Shown in pieces: positions 50,490 through 64,000 of a DNA stretch of 64,000 nt. This stretch comes from Hymenolepis diminuta (taxonomy: Eukaryota; Platyhelminthes; Cestoda; Cyclophyllidea; Hymenolepididae), in contig CAADRB010000022.1 in assembly GCA_900708905.1 (NCBI GenBank), positions 1,954,463 to 2,018,462 on the forward strand, given 5' to 3'. Made by a program: the position numbers and the translations under genes. Numbering within the stretch: position 1 is the first letter of the stretch; every line of letters begins with the position of its first letter. Below the pieces are notes generated by a model. It was not told where the DNA came from. It saw only the letters and a program-made list of their open reading frames with translations, and ran no database searches.

Positions 50490-53400
50490 CAAGATCTTCA
50501 AACAAGGAATAGTGTGATCAGGTTTATATGCATCCGCTTTGCGTATCTCGTGCTTAAGAAATGCTGCCCAAGTCATTGCCCGATCCTCAAAGCTTTTCTC
50601 TGTACATTTAATTGCTCTAAATGCTCTTAATTGAATGTATATACTACTGGTTATTCTGTGACAAATACCTTGCAAAGCAAACACAAAAAAGCAATAATAA
50701 CTCTACTTTTATTACAAAGTTATTCAGACAAGCTGATGTACAACTCCGAAGTCTGAACTTTAAGGGGTGAGTAAGGAGATTCATCCTATGGATTTGGGAA
50801 TTTAAATATGTTTACAACTCAATTCAAATTAAAAATCAATTCTGCTAAGAAGGATGGCAGAATGAGAGTTTCTCTTAATAGCGACTCCAGGATACCGTTT
50901 TCTTGCCTATGTCCAGTAAATTTATTTCCTTAATGTTTAGAACTGATTGATAAATTAGTTAAACCAAGAGGCTGACCATGCTATCTCATTGTATTTTTCT
51001 CTTTTATGGCATCCACAGAGCATCTAGTTAAGTTACTTTTTCTGCAGTAGAGTTTACTGGTATTCAGCAAAGGAGGACCCTAACGAAGCTTTCGTACTAG
51101 ACGCTACATAAAAGAAAATTAACTTTTTCCCCAAAAAATGATTCTCATATGTAAGATTCTTTATTTTTCACCTCTCAAATCCCGCTTCTATTGATCCCCT
51201 TTTATATGAACGAATTTATTTAAGTTATGACTGTAAATGGCCCATAACATAAGTCAACCTATTGATACGAAAACATGCATCCCATTTTGGTATGGTGTTT
51301 TGGGTCGTTTTGTATTATGGTGTTGTCGAATGGTATTTGGAATTGGTCCAGTTTCTTCGGGAATCTAAGAGTCGGTTACCGCGGCCAACAGAGCAGAGCG
51401 GATCATGACACGAGGATTTTATTTTCCATTGATATATTATTATTGTCGACTAAATACGAGTGGAAAATTTAGAGTGTACTAACTTGGGCCTTACTTTAGA
51501 ATGATGTAGACCTATATCATTTATTTAATCCGCTTTATCAGCTGCTAAATAAGGAATTCGATGTATTTAGGTACTACTGTCCTAATCGGAGTCATGAGAG
51601 AGACTGGTTTTGTATATCCAGTTGGTAAAATTGAGGAATTTTTTCCCAATAATTTAGCAAAAATCTCATTGACTGATGGAAAAGTACTAAAAAGAAAGAA
51701 TTTAAGGTTTTTCATTTGAATTGACCTCATTAACGTCATATTAATATAATTAATTAATTCGGCGTTAAGAAAATATAAGAAAAAAAGTATATATATAGGT
51801 GGAATATTTGGAATCAACTGACTACCTGGTTAACGTATCTTGAGCATGGCAAAACAGGAACTAAATTCGGTTCAGGACATCGATATATTCGATTCCGATT
51901 CCTTCTAATTTTTTTATTTCGATTTTTATTCTTCACCGCAAATAAACAAATCTAAATTATATGTGATTTCATGAAAATAAATTAAATTATAGCCTCAGAC
52001 AAAAAAATCTAATTAGTTCAACCCGAAAGCATTAATATCACGATATTCTTCAACTTCGAAAGTGGAATTTCCGAAAATAATGCAACAAAAACAGTAGGGA
52101 TTGAAGAAATTTTAGGTTCGACACTCTAATTATAAATCGAAATTCTACCTTGAATGAATTCCTATGAACTCTTATATGTTTTAAACGCCTTTGCTAGCCC
52201 CACCAACAAGTGCGTAGATGTAGGAAGACACAAATGAAAAGAAGTGGCATAATCAACCATTTGATTAAATCAAATTACCAAAAATCTCCGAACACTACTG
52301 AAGGATGACTACTTTGTATTTACCGCAATTACACTTTAGTCACATTCTTTACGAAAATAGATTAATTTTTCGTCCCTATGTCCCTATGACTCAAACTCTT
52401 ACTGTCCATTTTTTGTAGCTGTCCCATTTAATTTAAAAGTACATCTGCACTTACATTTTCACCTGCGTCCCTGCCTAAGTGACACCTATAAATTGATTTT
52501 ATATTTCCAGTCACAGATAAAAACAAACACATGCTTGTCACTTACCTGCTCCTACCCTTCCCTCTCATCTCCTCTCTCCGTCATCTCGCCCTTACACCCT
52601 CGAATCCTCTACGTGGTTTATTCTGTACACTTAGTTTCTAATCATGAAAACTTAGTTTTGGAAGATTTGAAAATTACAAAGTAAAGTAACAGCGCACACT
52701 GATTCAGAAGCCTGCTTAGTCTCCTATGTGTAGCGTGTCCACTGACCCATACCTCTGCCCTTACTGTCATTTGCCTATCAATGAATGAAGAACGCAAAAT
52801 CGATCAACCCCTTCATTTAAACTCCTCTTTCCCAAAATTGCCTTTCTACTCCTTCCTTCTTTACCTGCTCATTCATCTGCAATTGTCTATTATACATGTG
52901 ATCCAACTTAATTCTTGACCCCCTTATTAGGATAGGCTTTTGTATCCTGTTAGTCTGTAAGAAAATCATTGGTTTTAGGCGTAGATATTTAGCCTAAGGT
53001 AGCTTCACTTTGAATAAGAGCTATTTTTAGCTCTTATTGGAAAGTGAATAACTCCGTACTTCAAATAACTTATGACTTGGGCATCCTCCACTCCTATTCG
53101 ACTACTGTCTAATTCGCTTTTGATATTTCAAATGTTTAGATGCTACTCAAATTGTAAAATTGTAAGACTTTTTGTGCACTATCATGATTTATTGTAATCT
53201 TATTGTCGTCTGAAGAATTTCGAAGAATTATTTTCATCATTTCCTGAAGGTGTTGAGTCTGTGAATAACTCCGATATCAATTCGAAACGTTCCGACAGGA
53301 ATTCTCAAGGTGAAGTTTTGCTAGTAAATCTTTTAAAATTTTAGCCGTAATTAAAAATGAGTCCTGATGGGGTTAGACAAATCATACTCGACCTCATTGT

Positions 53401-53507
53401 GCTATTATCACTATGGATTCATCGGACAGTTCATTTTCATTAGGCTGAAACGAGGTATTAACAATTTCATCAGTTCGGTTACGGTAAGGATTTCTGAAAT
53501 ACCGCAT
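50490..53507 (-). pseudogene. Degenerate partial second copy of the LANCL gene
   Basis: Three fragments on the minus strand lie in the same order as exons 1, 2 and 7 of the intact LANCL gene just downstream. Fragment 1 (53507-53397) starts ATG CGG and reads MRYFRNPY..., parallel to MRHFANPY of the intact gene, and then hits an in-frame TGA at 53396-53394. Fragment 2 (about 53323-53241) keeps the exon 2 start (NSCR) and the VIH-LNT block, but has lost the segment between them. Fragment 3 (about 50675-50490) matches exon 7: GICH is followed by Arg instead of the Gly of the CHG motif, then CTEKSFEDRA. The final YSLFE block is only readable after a frame change. No convincing remains of exons 3-6 were found. 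This is an old partial tandem duplication that no longer codes for an enzyme. A retrotransposon gag sits between it and the intact gene. Confidence 0.8.
53004..53048. other. Near-perfect hairpin, 19 paired bases
   Basis: TTCACTTT, one G and AATAAGAGCTA (53004-53023) pair with TAGCTCTTATT, GG and AAAGTGAA (53028-53048) around a four-T loop. The only imperfection is a G opposite GG. It lies just 3' (plus strand) of old LANCL pseudogene territory. It could be a MITE relic or a small-RNA hairpin; the sequence alone does not decide. Confidence 0.7.
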
Positions 53508-53869
53508 ATTACTCAGTGAAAAAATACATTTATAATACGATTCAAATATAATTGCCATACAATAATTATAAATTTGTGATTATTTATATTTATGCAAATT
53601 TCATAAAGCTCTACGAGCATTTTGCAAAGAAATAGTATTAACATTAAATTAGATTATAAAGCTGAACTTCCTCATCTCGTTAGTTTTGTTGACAGAGTTT
53701 ATATTGGACAGTTTAAATAAACATTGACCTTGAGCTCATGTTGATCGAACACAACTAACATAAAACATTTAGCTATCTCATCTCTGCTCTGTTAAAACAA
53801 TAAACTGAGGAATAGCACGCAAGAGCATCTATCTTCTTAACCACTGAATCGAAGCTCTTATCAAATAAA

Positions 53870-54060
53870 AACCCGGCCAATAAGCACTGAACATCGTGGA
53901 CAAGCATTATTGTAATCCGGAGACAATTCATGAAATTTTACTTTTGGAATGTAAACTATATGTTTGGTAAATATTATTAGAATCCGATTCGAAAAATCAA
54001 ATGAAGTTAGACTCTCTCATACCTTAATGTTGCTCTTTATATATTTTTGATCTCCACCAC
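53870..54060 (-). repeat. Dispersed repeat family A, minus-strand copy
   Basis: Read on the minus strand: a GGAGATCAAAAATATATAAA block, an ATATTTACCAAACATATAG block, then CGGATTACAATAATGCTTGT, CCACGATGTTCAGTGCTTAT. Landmarks are in the same order as at 39222-39420. Confidence 0.6.
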
Positions 54061-55485
54061 TTTATCATGTGTCAGTTGCCCCACATGATTAAAAATCGCA
54101 TTTTAACTGTATTACTGCGGATAATAATGACTAATAGCGAACAGAGTTCTTCAAAAGTTCATAACAATGTTAGTGATCTATGGCAAAATCGCAAATTTTT
54201 GGTAAAGTTTGAAAACTGAATAAATGATTTTGCAGATTAATACGTAGTATAAGAAATGTAATAGAGAACACCATTTGTGAAGCTGTAACTGAAACAGGGC
54301 ACAAAATAACTAATCTTGTTTATCTTCTCCCTCTTTTTGCCGATTACGAATCACGACATGCATAGAACCATGCACGCATAGTATGTCAGAGACCAACAAA
54401 CTACGAGGAGGCCAACCGGCGAGGATGAAAGAAAGGTCTGAGTGATCATTAATCACACCAGTTGTTTGCGCGCAGGTCATTAACAAAGTCCACCCTGCAT
54501 TCACGAATTCCGTCTACGTGATTCTCATTACGCGTCTGTTCCTGCCCCATGCTATTTAGGATACTGTATTTGGAACCATATCCACCCATTTCTTTCCCCT
54601 TTAATGAGTTGCCTGATTTCAATATATCTCCTTACAAGACTAGACGTCGCATATAATTCCTAACACAATTAATTCCATTCTTATGACAACTTATAGCCTT
54701 GTCTAAAGAGGAATATGTGCGTATACATTTATCGCGCTAGAGTGAATTACTTAAACATGTTCTTATCAGTGCTTATTTAAAATTCAGTAATATAGGGATT
54801 CCTAAGTTAAACAATAGGGAAACGCAATTCTATCAAAGCAGATGCGGGTTGCCTGTATTAAAAGGACTTTGTATAAGTGCTAAAATCAATAAAAAATTAA
54901 AAGAAAGAGAAACTGAAATATCTTAGGTAAAGAGTTACAAACTTGTGATGTTTTAAATAGATGGAGATGTAAAGACACAATGACATTGCTATTTCAAATA
55001 AGATCCGGATTAATTAAGCCCAAAAAATGTCCAATAAAGTCATTTTAGAATCCTAAATTTAATTTTTATTTGTATGATTATATTCTTATAAAGTATTTTA
55101 ACTTTGTATGAACATTTCAGACAAATCTGATTGTCATTAAAATATATTTTAATAAATTGACTGCACACTGGAATAAATAATTTATAAATATTCATAAAGT
55201 TTAACCAGTGACCTATATACCTAAAAGGTCAATATTAAATTGCATGCAACAAATTATGATAAATGTGTTAATGGAACTTGTCATTTGAACGGATGTTGCT
55301 AAATTTTAAATATAAAATGATTTCACTACCATTAACGACACGAACCCGAACAATTAAATGATCATTCTTTGTATTAGTTTTTTAAGTGCATTTAAACTTT
55401 GGGTTTCCATTTACAAATTTTGAGCATTTGTTTAACCGCTTCAAATTGCCGCGTTATATTTCAAAAAACACAATAGGTTCTGAAG
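54061..55485. other. Upstream of the RBBP4-type gene
   Basis: A locally more GC-rich block (about 54330-54560) carries a 64-codon minus-strand frame (54504-54310) without recognised domain. From 54560 to the gene start the DNA is AT-rich, and no TATA box or other promoter element could be assigned. Confidence 0.4.
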
Positions 55486-58114
<2,629 letters not shown>

Positions 58115-61100
58115 GTATCTACTCCTTAAAATTCTCTGTACAGTTTTTTACGATAACCTCATTATCAGCTCGTTATTGAGTGTGTGAATGTGCTTGCGTT
58201 TCTTTTTGTATATTTGTACGTTTTTGGTATTTAAAACAAAATATAAACAAACATACACTTATTTTATTTGAGTAGGTATGTTATTAGAGCTTAGTTTTAT
58301 GGATATAGTTTTAGTAAGGGAAGACAACTGTATTTGAAAGTTTGTCTTGAGAGGTTTGTCGCTCGTCATAAGCAGAAGCTGTTACCAATAATGATGTCTG
58401 TTTAGTCTTTTAAGATAATTTAACTTTTATCAAGTTAAAAAGTGGGTGTATTACAGTCGAGGAAATAATTTGGGGGATGTAGTGCGTTGTTCCAGCCCCT
58501 TTTGCTTGTCGTTACGTCTAAGGGGTAGTGATCTCGTCAGGTGGGCGAAAGCATTTCTTTTCTGCGAATATGCATTGTATTGTCTGTAGCTTCGTAAATT
58601 ACTATTGTCATTGAAATTTTCTTGAGATGGGATTTAAGCTTTAAAAATCAAGAGTCGACTCTATTGGCTGCTTAAATTATGATTGCCCGATCAAGCTCAA
58701 GACAAACTTCGTGACTTACTACGACTGAAAGCTCATATTTTTCCTTAGTATCTGGTGACTCAGAAAATTCTACTGTGGGAGAACTAGGATGACATTCCAA
58801 AGGTAAGGAATATATGAGGGGAGGAGCAGTGTTGAATATGGTTGACCAGTCAGCCTTGTTTAAATCATATCTTAGCTAATTCATTGTGCTTTGTCGTTAT
58901 TCAAAGGGAATCCGGGCTCTCTGCATCGGGTCACATGATAAACCTCATTCGAGACACGGCGATCCAAGTAAGATTGATTTTCCCCTGTCATCGAGTGTTT
59001 CTGATTTATCTATCTAATCACTTGTAATTGATGCAATATAAAAATATGTGAACTAGACCCGAGGTGCCTTCCCTGGGGTCTTCCGGAGCTTTTTTTATAG
59101 TTCCCAGCAAGTTGCGATGCTTGTGAAAAAACTAACGATACTGAGAAAACTGATATTAGTAATATGGCTTCATTCAGCATTTATCTTCATAAAACAATAC
59201 TCTGAATGTTCTTATTCTCACGAAAATGCAATTGTAGGCTATAGTTCGATCTCTTCTGTCTCATTAAGAAAGACCTTTGATATAGAGTGGCTCTGATCCC
59301 GAAGGTAAAGCTACTTCAAGAGCTAGACCAAATTAGGCTAGATACCCAATCAAAGATGCAACGACCCTCCTAGGTCTAACAGAATACATCAGCCCTTTCA
59401 GAGTGAGAAGATCAAGAGTTTAATGAGATAATTGGGAATGAATGGGGGGAGAAGGGTGAGGGAAGAGGAGGGAGGAGTAGAAAGAAAAATTGGGTGGATA
59501 GAAGAGGTGTTTGTGTTGAGCGGTAGAATAAGGAAACATTGAGTTACAAAAATTTAAAAGAATTTGGCCCCCAAACATACTACCGATAAGTCTCAAGTAG
59601 TCTTAAAATTGGTTGCAAAAATTTAAATTTTTAATGGGCTTCAAAATGCCTAATGTTGGGGGTTTTGTTCTTGATCATACTTTTAACTAGTGGTCATAAG
59701 CCACACTAAAATACTGAGTTCTTCGTGCAGTGGAAGTTTGTCCAAATTTTGCTGAAGGTACTACTGGTCAAATTGCCTCTCGATCTTTATTTTTTCCGCT
59801 CTTTTGGAGAAGAAGGTACAAGAGAATTAGACCAATCATACTCCAATACCTCTTGCAGACACAAATGATATTGAGGGAATTAATGTGAACAATATCTATC
59901 CTTCAGACGTCTACCGCCGTGAAGGAGCGATTAATTGTCCTTATTTCGACGATGATGCAATACTAGACTGTGTATCAACTTATTCGGCATTTAGTTTCAT
60001 GACCATTACACCGTGCTGACTGCTACGAATCTTTCTTCATTCCATGAGACCAAATATCTCTCAAACTCACGATCCTCTGCTCGAATTATCATTAAGAAAA
60101 TACTAACATAAATCTCATGTGTTCAAATGCATTCGAATGATGAGGAAAACTTTAATGCAGGTCTACTCTGTGCATAACTCAATCAGATAACTGAACGCAA
60201 ATCCCAATAAAGTGTTCTTCGATTCACAGCACATTGAAGATCTATTTCATTCAAAGTCCTAAATAATGTCCAACGAAGAATATGATGACAATGGTGAGTG
60301 AAATGAATGAATGAGGAGCAAAGGTACTGTTGGAAAAGTACATTATAGAAGGCATAAATATCAATCAAACAGCACAAGGGCCGATTTACTCCCAAGTGGT
60401 ATGCAGCTTGAAAGCTGAACAAGATGATAGTGAATTTTTCAACTGTCTTTCTGAGTTACTAGCTTTCTTGAATTCATGATATGAAGTAAGGGCAGATGAT
60501 ATTTTCCTTGCATTTCGGTAAAATTCGATGGACTCGGGATTGAAGGAAAAACGGTAACTAAGAGGATCCACTCTACATATGATGACTTAGATTAAACGTA
60601 TGTAATTATTACAATGATAATAAAAGTTGCAAACAAGATTTATTGTGTCATTAATTGGCAATACCAGTAACATTATCTTACCAACCTATAGGGCTTTTAT
60701 AAAGTATGTCTCTCGTTCGAGCAGATGTGTGGCAGACGACTTTGATTTGGAAGGAGGCGTGGTCCATGAAGTCTGGAGTTTGTTAAAACAGCTCGTATTT
60801 GGGTATTTTATGTAATTGTGTGATCCTTAGGAAGGCAAAATGCGTTTTCGGTGTAATTATTCATTGTGCATTGTGTTCTGATAGGTAGTACATTGGTAAT
60901 CCTTGAAGTTGTGTCGGATGCGTTCTCGATAAAGCTGTCTTTTAATTTTCAGAGTTGCGATTACTACATTTGAAGTTTCTTCCTCAAATCTGAATGGTGG
61001 AAATACCTTTACTCTCGTAGCGTCCTGTTTTTTAAGACAATTGCAAATGCTTTATCTTGCTGGTATTTATACTCAGTATTTTGAAGAAGTTTTATTATAA

Positions 61101-61829
61101 AGGAATGAGGTAGATATGTACTATCTCAAGTTCAGAAAATTTGTAGAGGCCATGGTAACTAGGTTGGCAGAAGTTCTACTCTGGTTGGCTTAGATACCCC
61201 GTTTACGACACTAGAAGTCTTCCTAAAGACTAACATACGACCATTTCATCTTCCGGTGCTTATGAGTTTCCCATGTGTTGAGTAAGGGTCTTTTTCATAT
61301 TCTGAAAAAACAAATTGAGCTTAATTTATGGTAATTCGCTAAGAGTTATGAATGAAAACACTTTCAGCAATGTATTTTTAACCTTTGAATGAATCTTCTA
61401 AATTTAATTTTCTTACACGCATATCTCTGAGGCTGGGCTATACCACTTGAAAAGGTGGAAAATCCACATTTGGTAAATTAGATTTCATTTACATGATCAG
61501 CCGCACTGGTTAACTTTAATCAACAAGGGGGATGGTAGAATATGAAGTTATCGTAAGGTTAATTGATATTAACCTAGTCCATAATTGACTCAAGTGTTTA
61601 TCAAGCGCAGACAGATCAATAGAATCGCAGTTGGACAGCGACGAAAATGTCTTCTGTCTCGTCAAGTCTCATTCATCAGGCAACGTAGGAAACACTAACC
61701 AAAAATAAACGCGTACTGACTCTACTCCATCTAACCAATCACTCAGACATAAAATATAATTTCAATTATTATTATTATAGTAAATCAAAAATTACAATTT
61801 TTAATTATGGAAGCGACTGTTATCAAAAA
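58115..61829. other. 3' side of the RBBP4-type gene and intergenic DNA
   Basis: The first few hundred bases after the stop are T-rich and probably 3' UTR, but no canonical AATAAA could be tied to it. The remainder holds the purine-rich block at 59400-59500 and the open stretch at 59831, nothing else recognised. Confidence 0.45.
59831..60019 (+). CDS. Unassigned open stretch with coding-like composition
   Basis: After a TAG at 59828, 62 codons run open to a TGA at 60017 and include NDIEGINVNNIYPSDVYRRE then CPYFDDDAILDCV. The varied acidic and polar residue use is more protein-like than the surrounding AT-rich frames. There is no clear acceptor, start codon or known domain. It could be an old exon or transposon fragment. 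Confidence 0.2.
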   Translation, partial: TNHTPIPLADTNDIEGINVNNIYPSDVYRREGAINCPYFDDDAILDCVSTYSAFSFMTITPC

Positions 61830-62120
61830 ATGGTAAGTCCAACAGATGATGTAGACAGGGACGGAGGAGATCAAAAAGATACAGAGAGCAACGTCAAGGT
61901 ATCAAGAATTCTTACTTCTTTTGATTTTTTGGACTCGGGTTGTACAATATTTACTAAATGGGAAATTTAAATTTCAATGGATTGCAACAAATGCTTGTCT
62001 ACGATTTCCAGTGCTTATTAATCGGTTTTTTAATCATAATTTTCGATCTTAATACTTCAATTCGTTTTTTTATACAATGTTCTGACATTAATATTCAGCA
62101 TCTTGCAGTCTTAACATAGC
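61830..62120 (+). repeat. Dispersed repeat family A, long copy
   Basis: The most complete copy: AAAAAGATACAGAGAGCAAC (61875), GACTCGGGTTGTACAATATT, GGATTGCAACAAATGCTTGT, TTCCAGTGCTTATTAATCGG, and AATATTCAGCATCTTGCAGT followed by CTTAACATAGCC. No target-site duplication or terminal repeat was recognised. Function and class are unknown. Confidence 0.65.
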
Positions 62121-62481
62121 CAATTTGAGATAGCTAGAATTTTTAAATCAATATTTCACATATTATCATTCAGGTACACACGCAGTTTGAAAATAATTTA
62201 TGAGAGACACATAGAAGTAATACCTCGAATTCTTCATTTCTTCAAGATTCGTTTACACATTTAATTCAAATGCTATGTATATCTACTCAAAGTTCCGTCG
62301 TGGTTGGGGTTTTGCTGAGTGAGTTTTAGACACTGTCCAATAAAAAATCGACTACAAGCTTGTTTGACCTTGATTTTTACCCTAGTACGGCATCGGATAT
62401 GACATCAATGAGGTGTGTGAGAGCAGCAAAGAACTCACCTGCATCGCAGGTGAACCTTGATTTTGATCGATTTTTCTGTAG

Positions 62482-62587
62482 TGGTATGCAAATGGAGCTC
62501 TTTGAACTGAATCCTAATCCTGGTGCGTTTGGTGCTACTATTCGAACTTATGATGATGGAATTTATATGAGCAATATCTGTGGTCAA
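62482..62587 (+). CDS. Possible internal exon, PDZ-like segment (partial gene)
   Basis: A pyrimidine-rich acceptor (TTTTTCTGTAG) ends at 62481 and a good donor (GTGAGC) starts at 62588. Between them the open frame reads GMQMELFELNPNPGAFGATI then RTYDDGIYMSNICGQ. The order acidic/aromatic strand, G-x-F-G-x-x-I, then DGIY(M/V)S-x-I is what the first strands of a PDZ domain look like. The frame stays open upstream to about 62360. No other exon of the same gene could be joined with confidence, so this may be the edge of a gene that continues beyond the window, or a pseudo-exon. Confidence 0.33.
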
Positions 62588-62911
62588 GTGAGCCAAGTAT
62601 TTTTTCTCTGTTCGAAATTGTTAAACTTTTATGCTGTACCGGTTTGCTGAAGGACAGAAACAGAGGGTTACCAGTTGGTGCAAAATAAACCTAGGATCAC
62701 CACACACAAAGCCTTAAATAGTAAGACAAGGATTGCATCTTAGTAAGATATCAATTTTACTGAGAAACATCCGTACCAGCGGTTACAGATGGGGAAATTG
62801 GGAGATAAGAACTAGTAGTTGGAGCTGAGCAAGTGTCGGACCGATTTGGCGATAGAAGGTGGAACATAAGTGTCAAGATTTTCATAATGCAGGAAGTACG
62901 GTTATTGTAAG

Positions 62912-62966
62912 AAATATTATTATAAATATTATGGAATAAATATTATTATTATAAATATTATGGATA
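62912..62966 (+). repeat. AT-rich tandem duplication
   Basis: The unit ATTATTATAAATATTATGGA is present twice in direct tandem (first copy ending near 62936, second near 62964), separated by ATAAAT. Confidence 0.8.
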
Positions 62967-63109
62967 AAGCGAGATGGAATGAATGTGAACAAAAGTCCCT
63001 AAGAGTGTGAAAGGTATAAAGTCAGGAGTACTAGGGAATTCAAGGGTGAAAGGAAGAAGTCGTCTATTCACAATGGCCACTATTCTCTATGCAGCATAGG
63101 AATTTGATT

Positions 63110-63230
63110 GATCAAATCTCACGTTCTATCCGCTAAACACTATTTTCTCACGTGCTTCTGTATTGGGTGGCGAGGTTGCTAGATTCGCCTACTTACAATT
63201 CCTCAGTGGCAGCGCACTTTATGTTGATCA
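63110..63230 (+). CDS. Unassigned exon-like open stretch
   Basis: The open frame ends VLGGEVARFAYLQFLSGSAL then YVDQ, just before a consensus donor GTAAGT at 63231. The upstream acceptor is not obvious and no domain is recognised. It could belong to the same unseen gene as 62482-62587. Confidence 0.18.
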
Positions 63231-63782
63231 GTAAGTTCTTATTCAGGTAATGCTACCCATAGGTCTATGCTCACAAACCTCTCGGAAACCACCTGCAGAT
63301 TATAAACTGCTCATCTCAAGACAAGGAAAAAATGTCACCGTCTTGAACTGTGTTTTTCGGTGTCTTGTCATTAACCACCTTTGATTCACAGTATGAAAGC
63401 ACTGTCCGATTTGTCTTCACGATGCGAACTTTAAATGGACATTTAATAATAAATTTATACTGCCGATCAGAATCATTCTAATATTTTAACTCGTCATAAG
63501 CCCTATTCCATTTCATATTGCGATGATTCGAGTGTTTTCATTACACTCTGCTCTAAAAATTTCAATAGAGTTCTAATTTTTAATTTTGATGTCCAATTAT
63601 TTGATCGAATTCTTTAAATGAAATGGACGCTTGGAATGATTATCTAGGCCAGATGTTTTGATAGGAAAGGCTACAGGGGAATTTTTACCAATGGTAAAGC
63701 AGAAAATGACAATATTACATTGTGAAGAATTGTATAAAGTTTCATAGTGATGCGGTTGGTCAATCACCATCAATGAACTTAC

Positions 63783-63850
63783 GTCGGTGTGCCTCAATCG
63801 CTTAACCTCTGACTATAGAGATATGCACGTTGACCAATTTGCCACTAAGG
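63783..63850 (+). repeat. Weak tRNA-like sequence, possible SINE remnant
   Basis: GGTGTGCCTCAATCGCTTAA resembles an A-box region, CTGACTATAGAG an anticodon arm, and CACGTTGACCAA a damaged B box. Stems are poor. It is compatible with another degenerate tRNA-derived element. Confidence 0.22.
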
Positions 63851-64000
63851 TATCATAATACCTTTTCACGTCAGACATTGAGTCATTCGCACTCCTAGAT
63901 TCCAAAATATGACATTCGACGTTTGCTAATTTGCACACCCCTAATTATATAGAATGATACTCTTCTTCCGCCCTAATCTCTGGAGGGGTTCGGGAGCATT

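Noticed and set aside
50969..50998. GAGGCTGACCATGCTAT, similar to part of LANCL exon 2
   Set aside because: The match is about 15 bases without flanking similarity, and it is out of order with the better exon 2 remnant at 53241-53323; probably chance.

Overview
This is an AT-rich, intron-bearing, gene-poor stretch of an animal genome. The most likely source is a parasitic flatworm (tapeworm or fluke). The reasons are very short 5' introns (32-84 bp) followed by longer 3' introns in both genes, degenerate Ty3/gypsy-type gag genes with a CX2CX3HX4C knuckle, and many decayed dispersed repeats. The species cannot be fixed from the window. There are two assembly gaps (22439-22466 and 36030-36209).

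Only two intact protein genes are convincing. On the minus strand, 48351 to 45080, is a seven-exon LanC-like (LANCL) glutathione-transferase/zinc protein of 422 residues with all seven Gly-rich repeat motifs and the Cys/Cys-His zinc site. On the plus strand, 55486 to 58114, is a six-exon RBBP4/RbAp48-type WD40 histone chaperone, also 422 residues. Both reconstructed reading frames close exactly across every exon junction. The two genes are divergently oriented about 7.1 kb apart. The gap between them holds a broken partial second copy of the LANCL gene (50490-53507) and a decayed retrotransposon gag (49140-50150).

The rest is mostly intergenic. Positions 1-26837 hold a decayed gag (13020-13960), a decayed antisense non-LTR reverse transcriptase (about 19256-20830), a tRNA-like SINE remnant and copies of a dispersed repeat. 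Positions 26838-33898 form a large inverted duplication: two 2413 bp arms, co-linear and identical in nearly every place compared, around a 2235 bp spacer. Positions 33899-45079 are AT-rich with repeat copies and no recognisable gene. Positions 58115-64000 have a few exon-like open stretches, the best being a possible PDZ-like exon at 62482-62587.

The most noteworthy features are the giant palindrome, the tandem LANCL pseudogene, a seven-copy dispersed repeat family with no recognised relatives, and a small perfect hairpin at 53004-53048. No CRISPR array, operon, confident tRNA or rRNA gene was seen.
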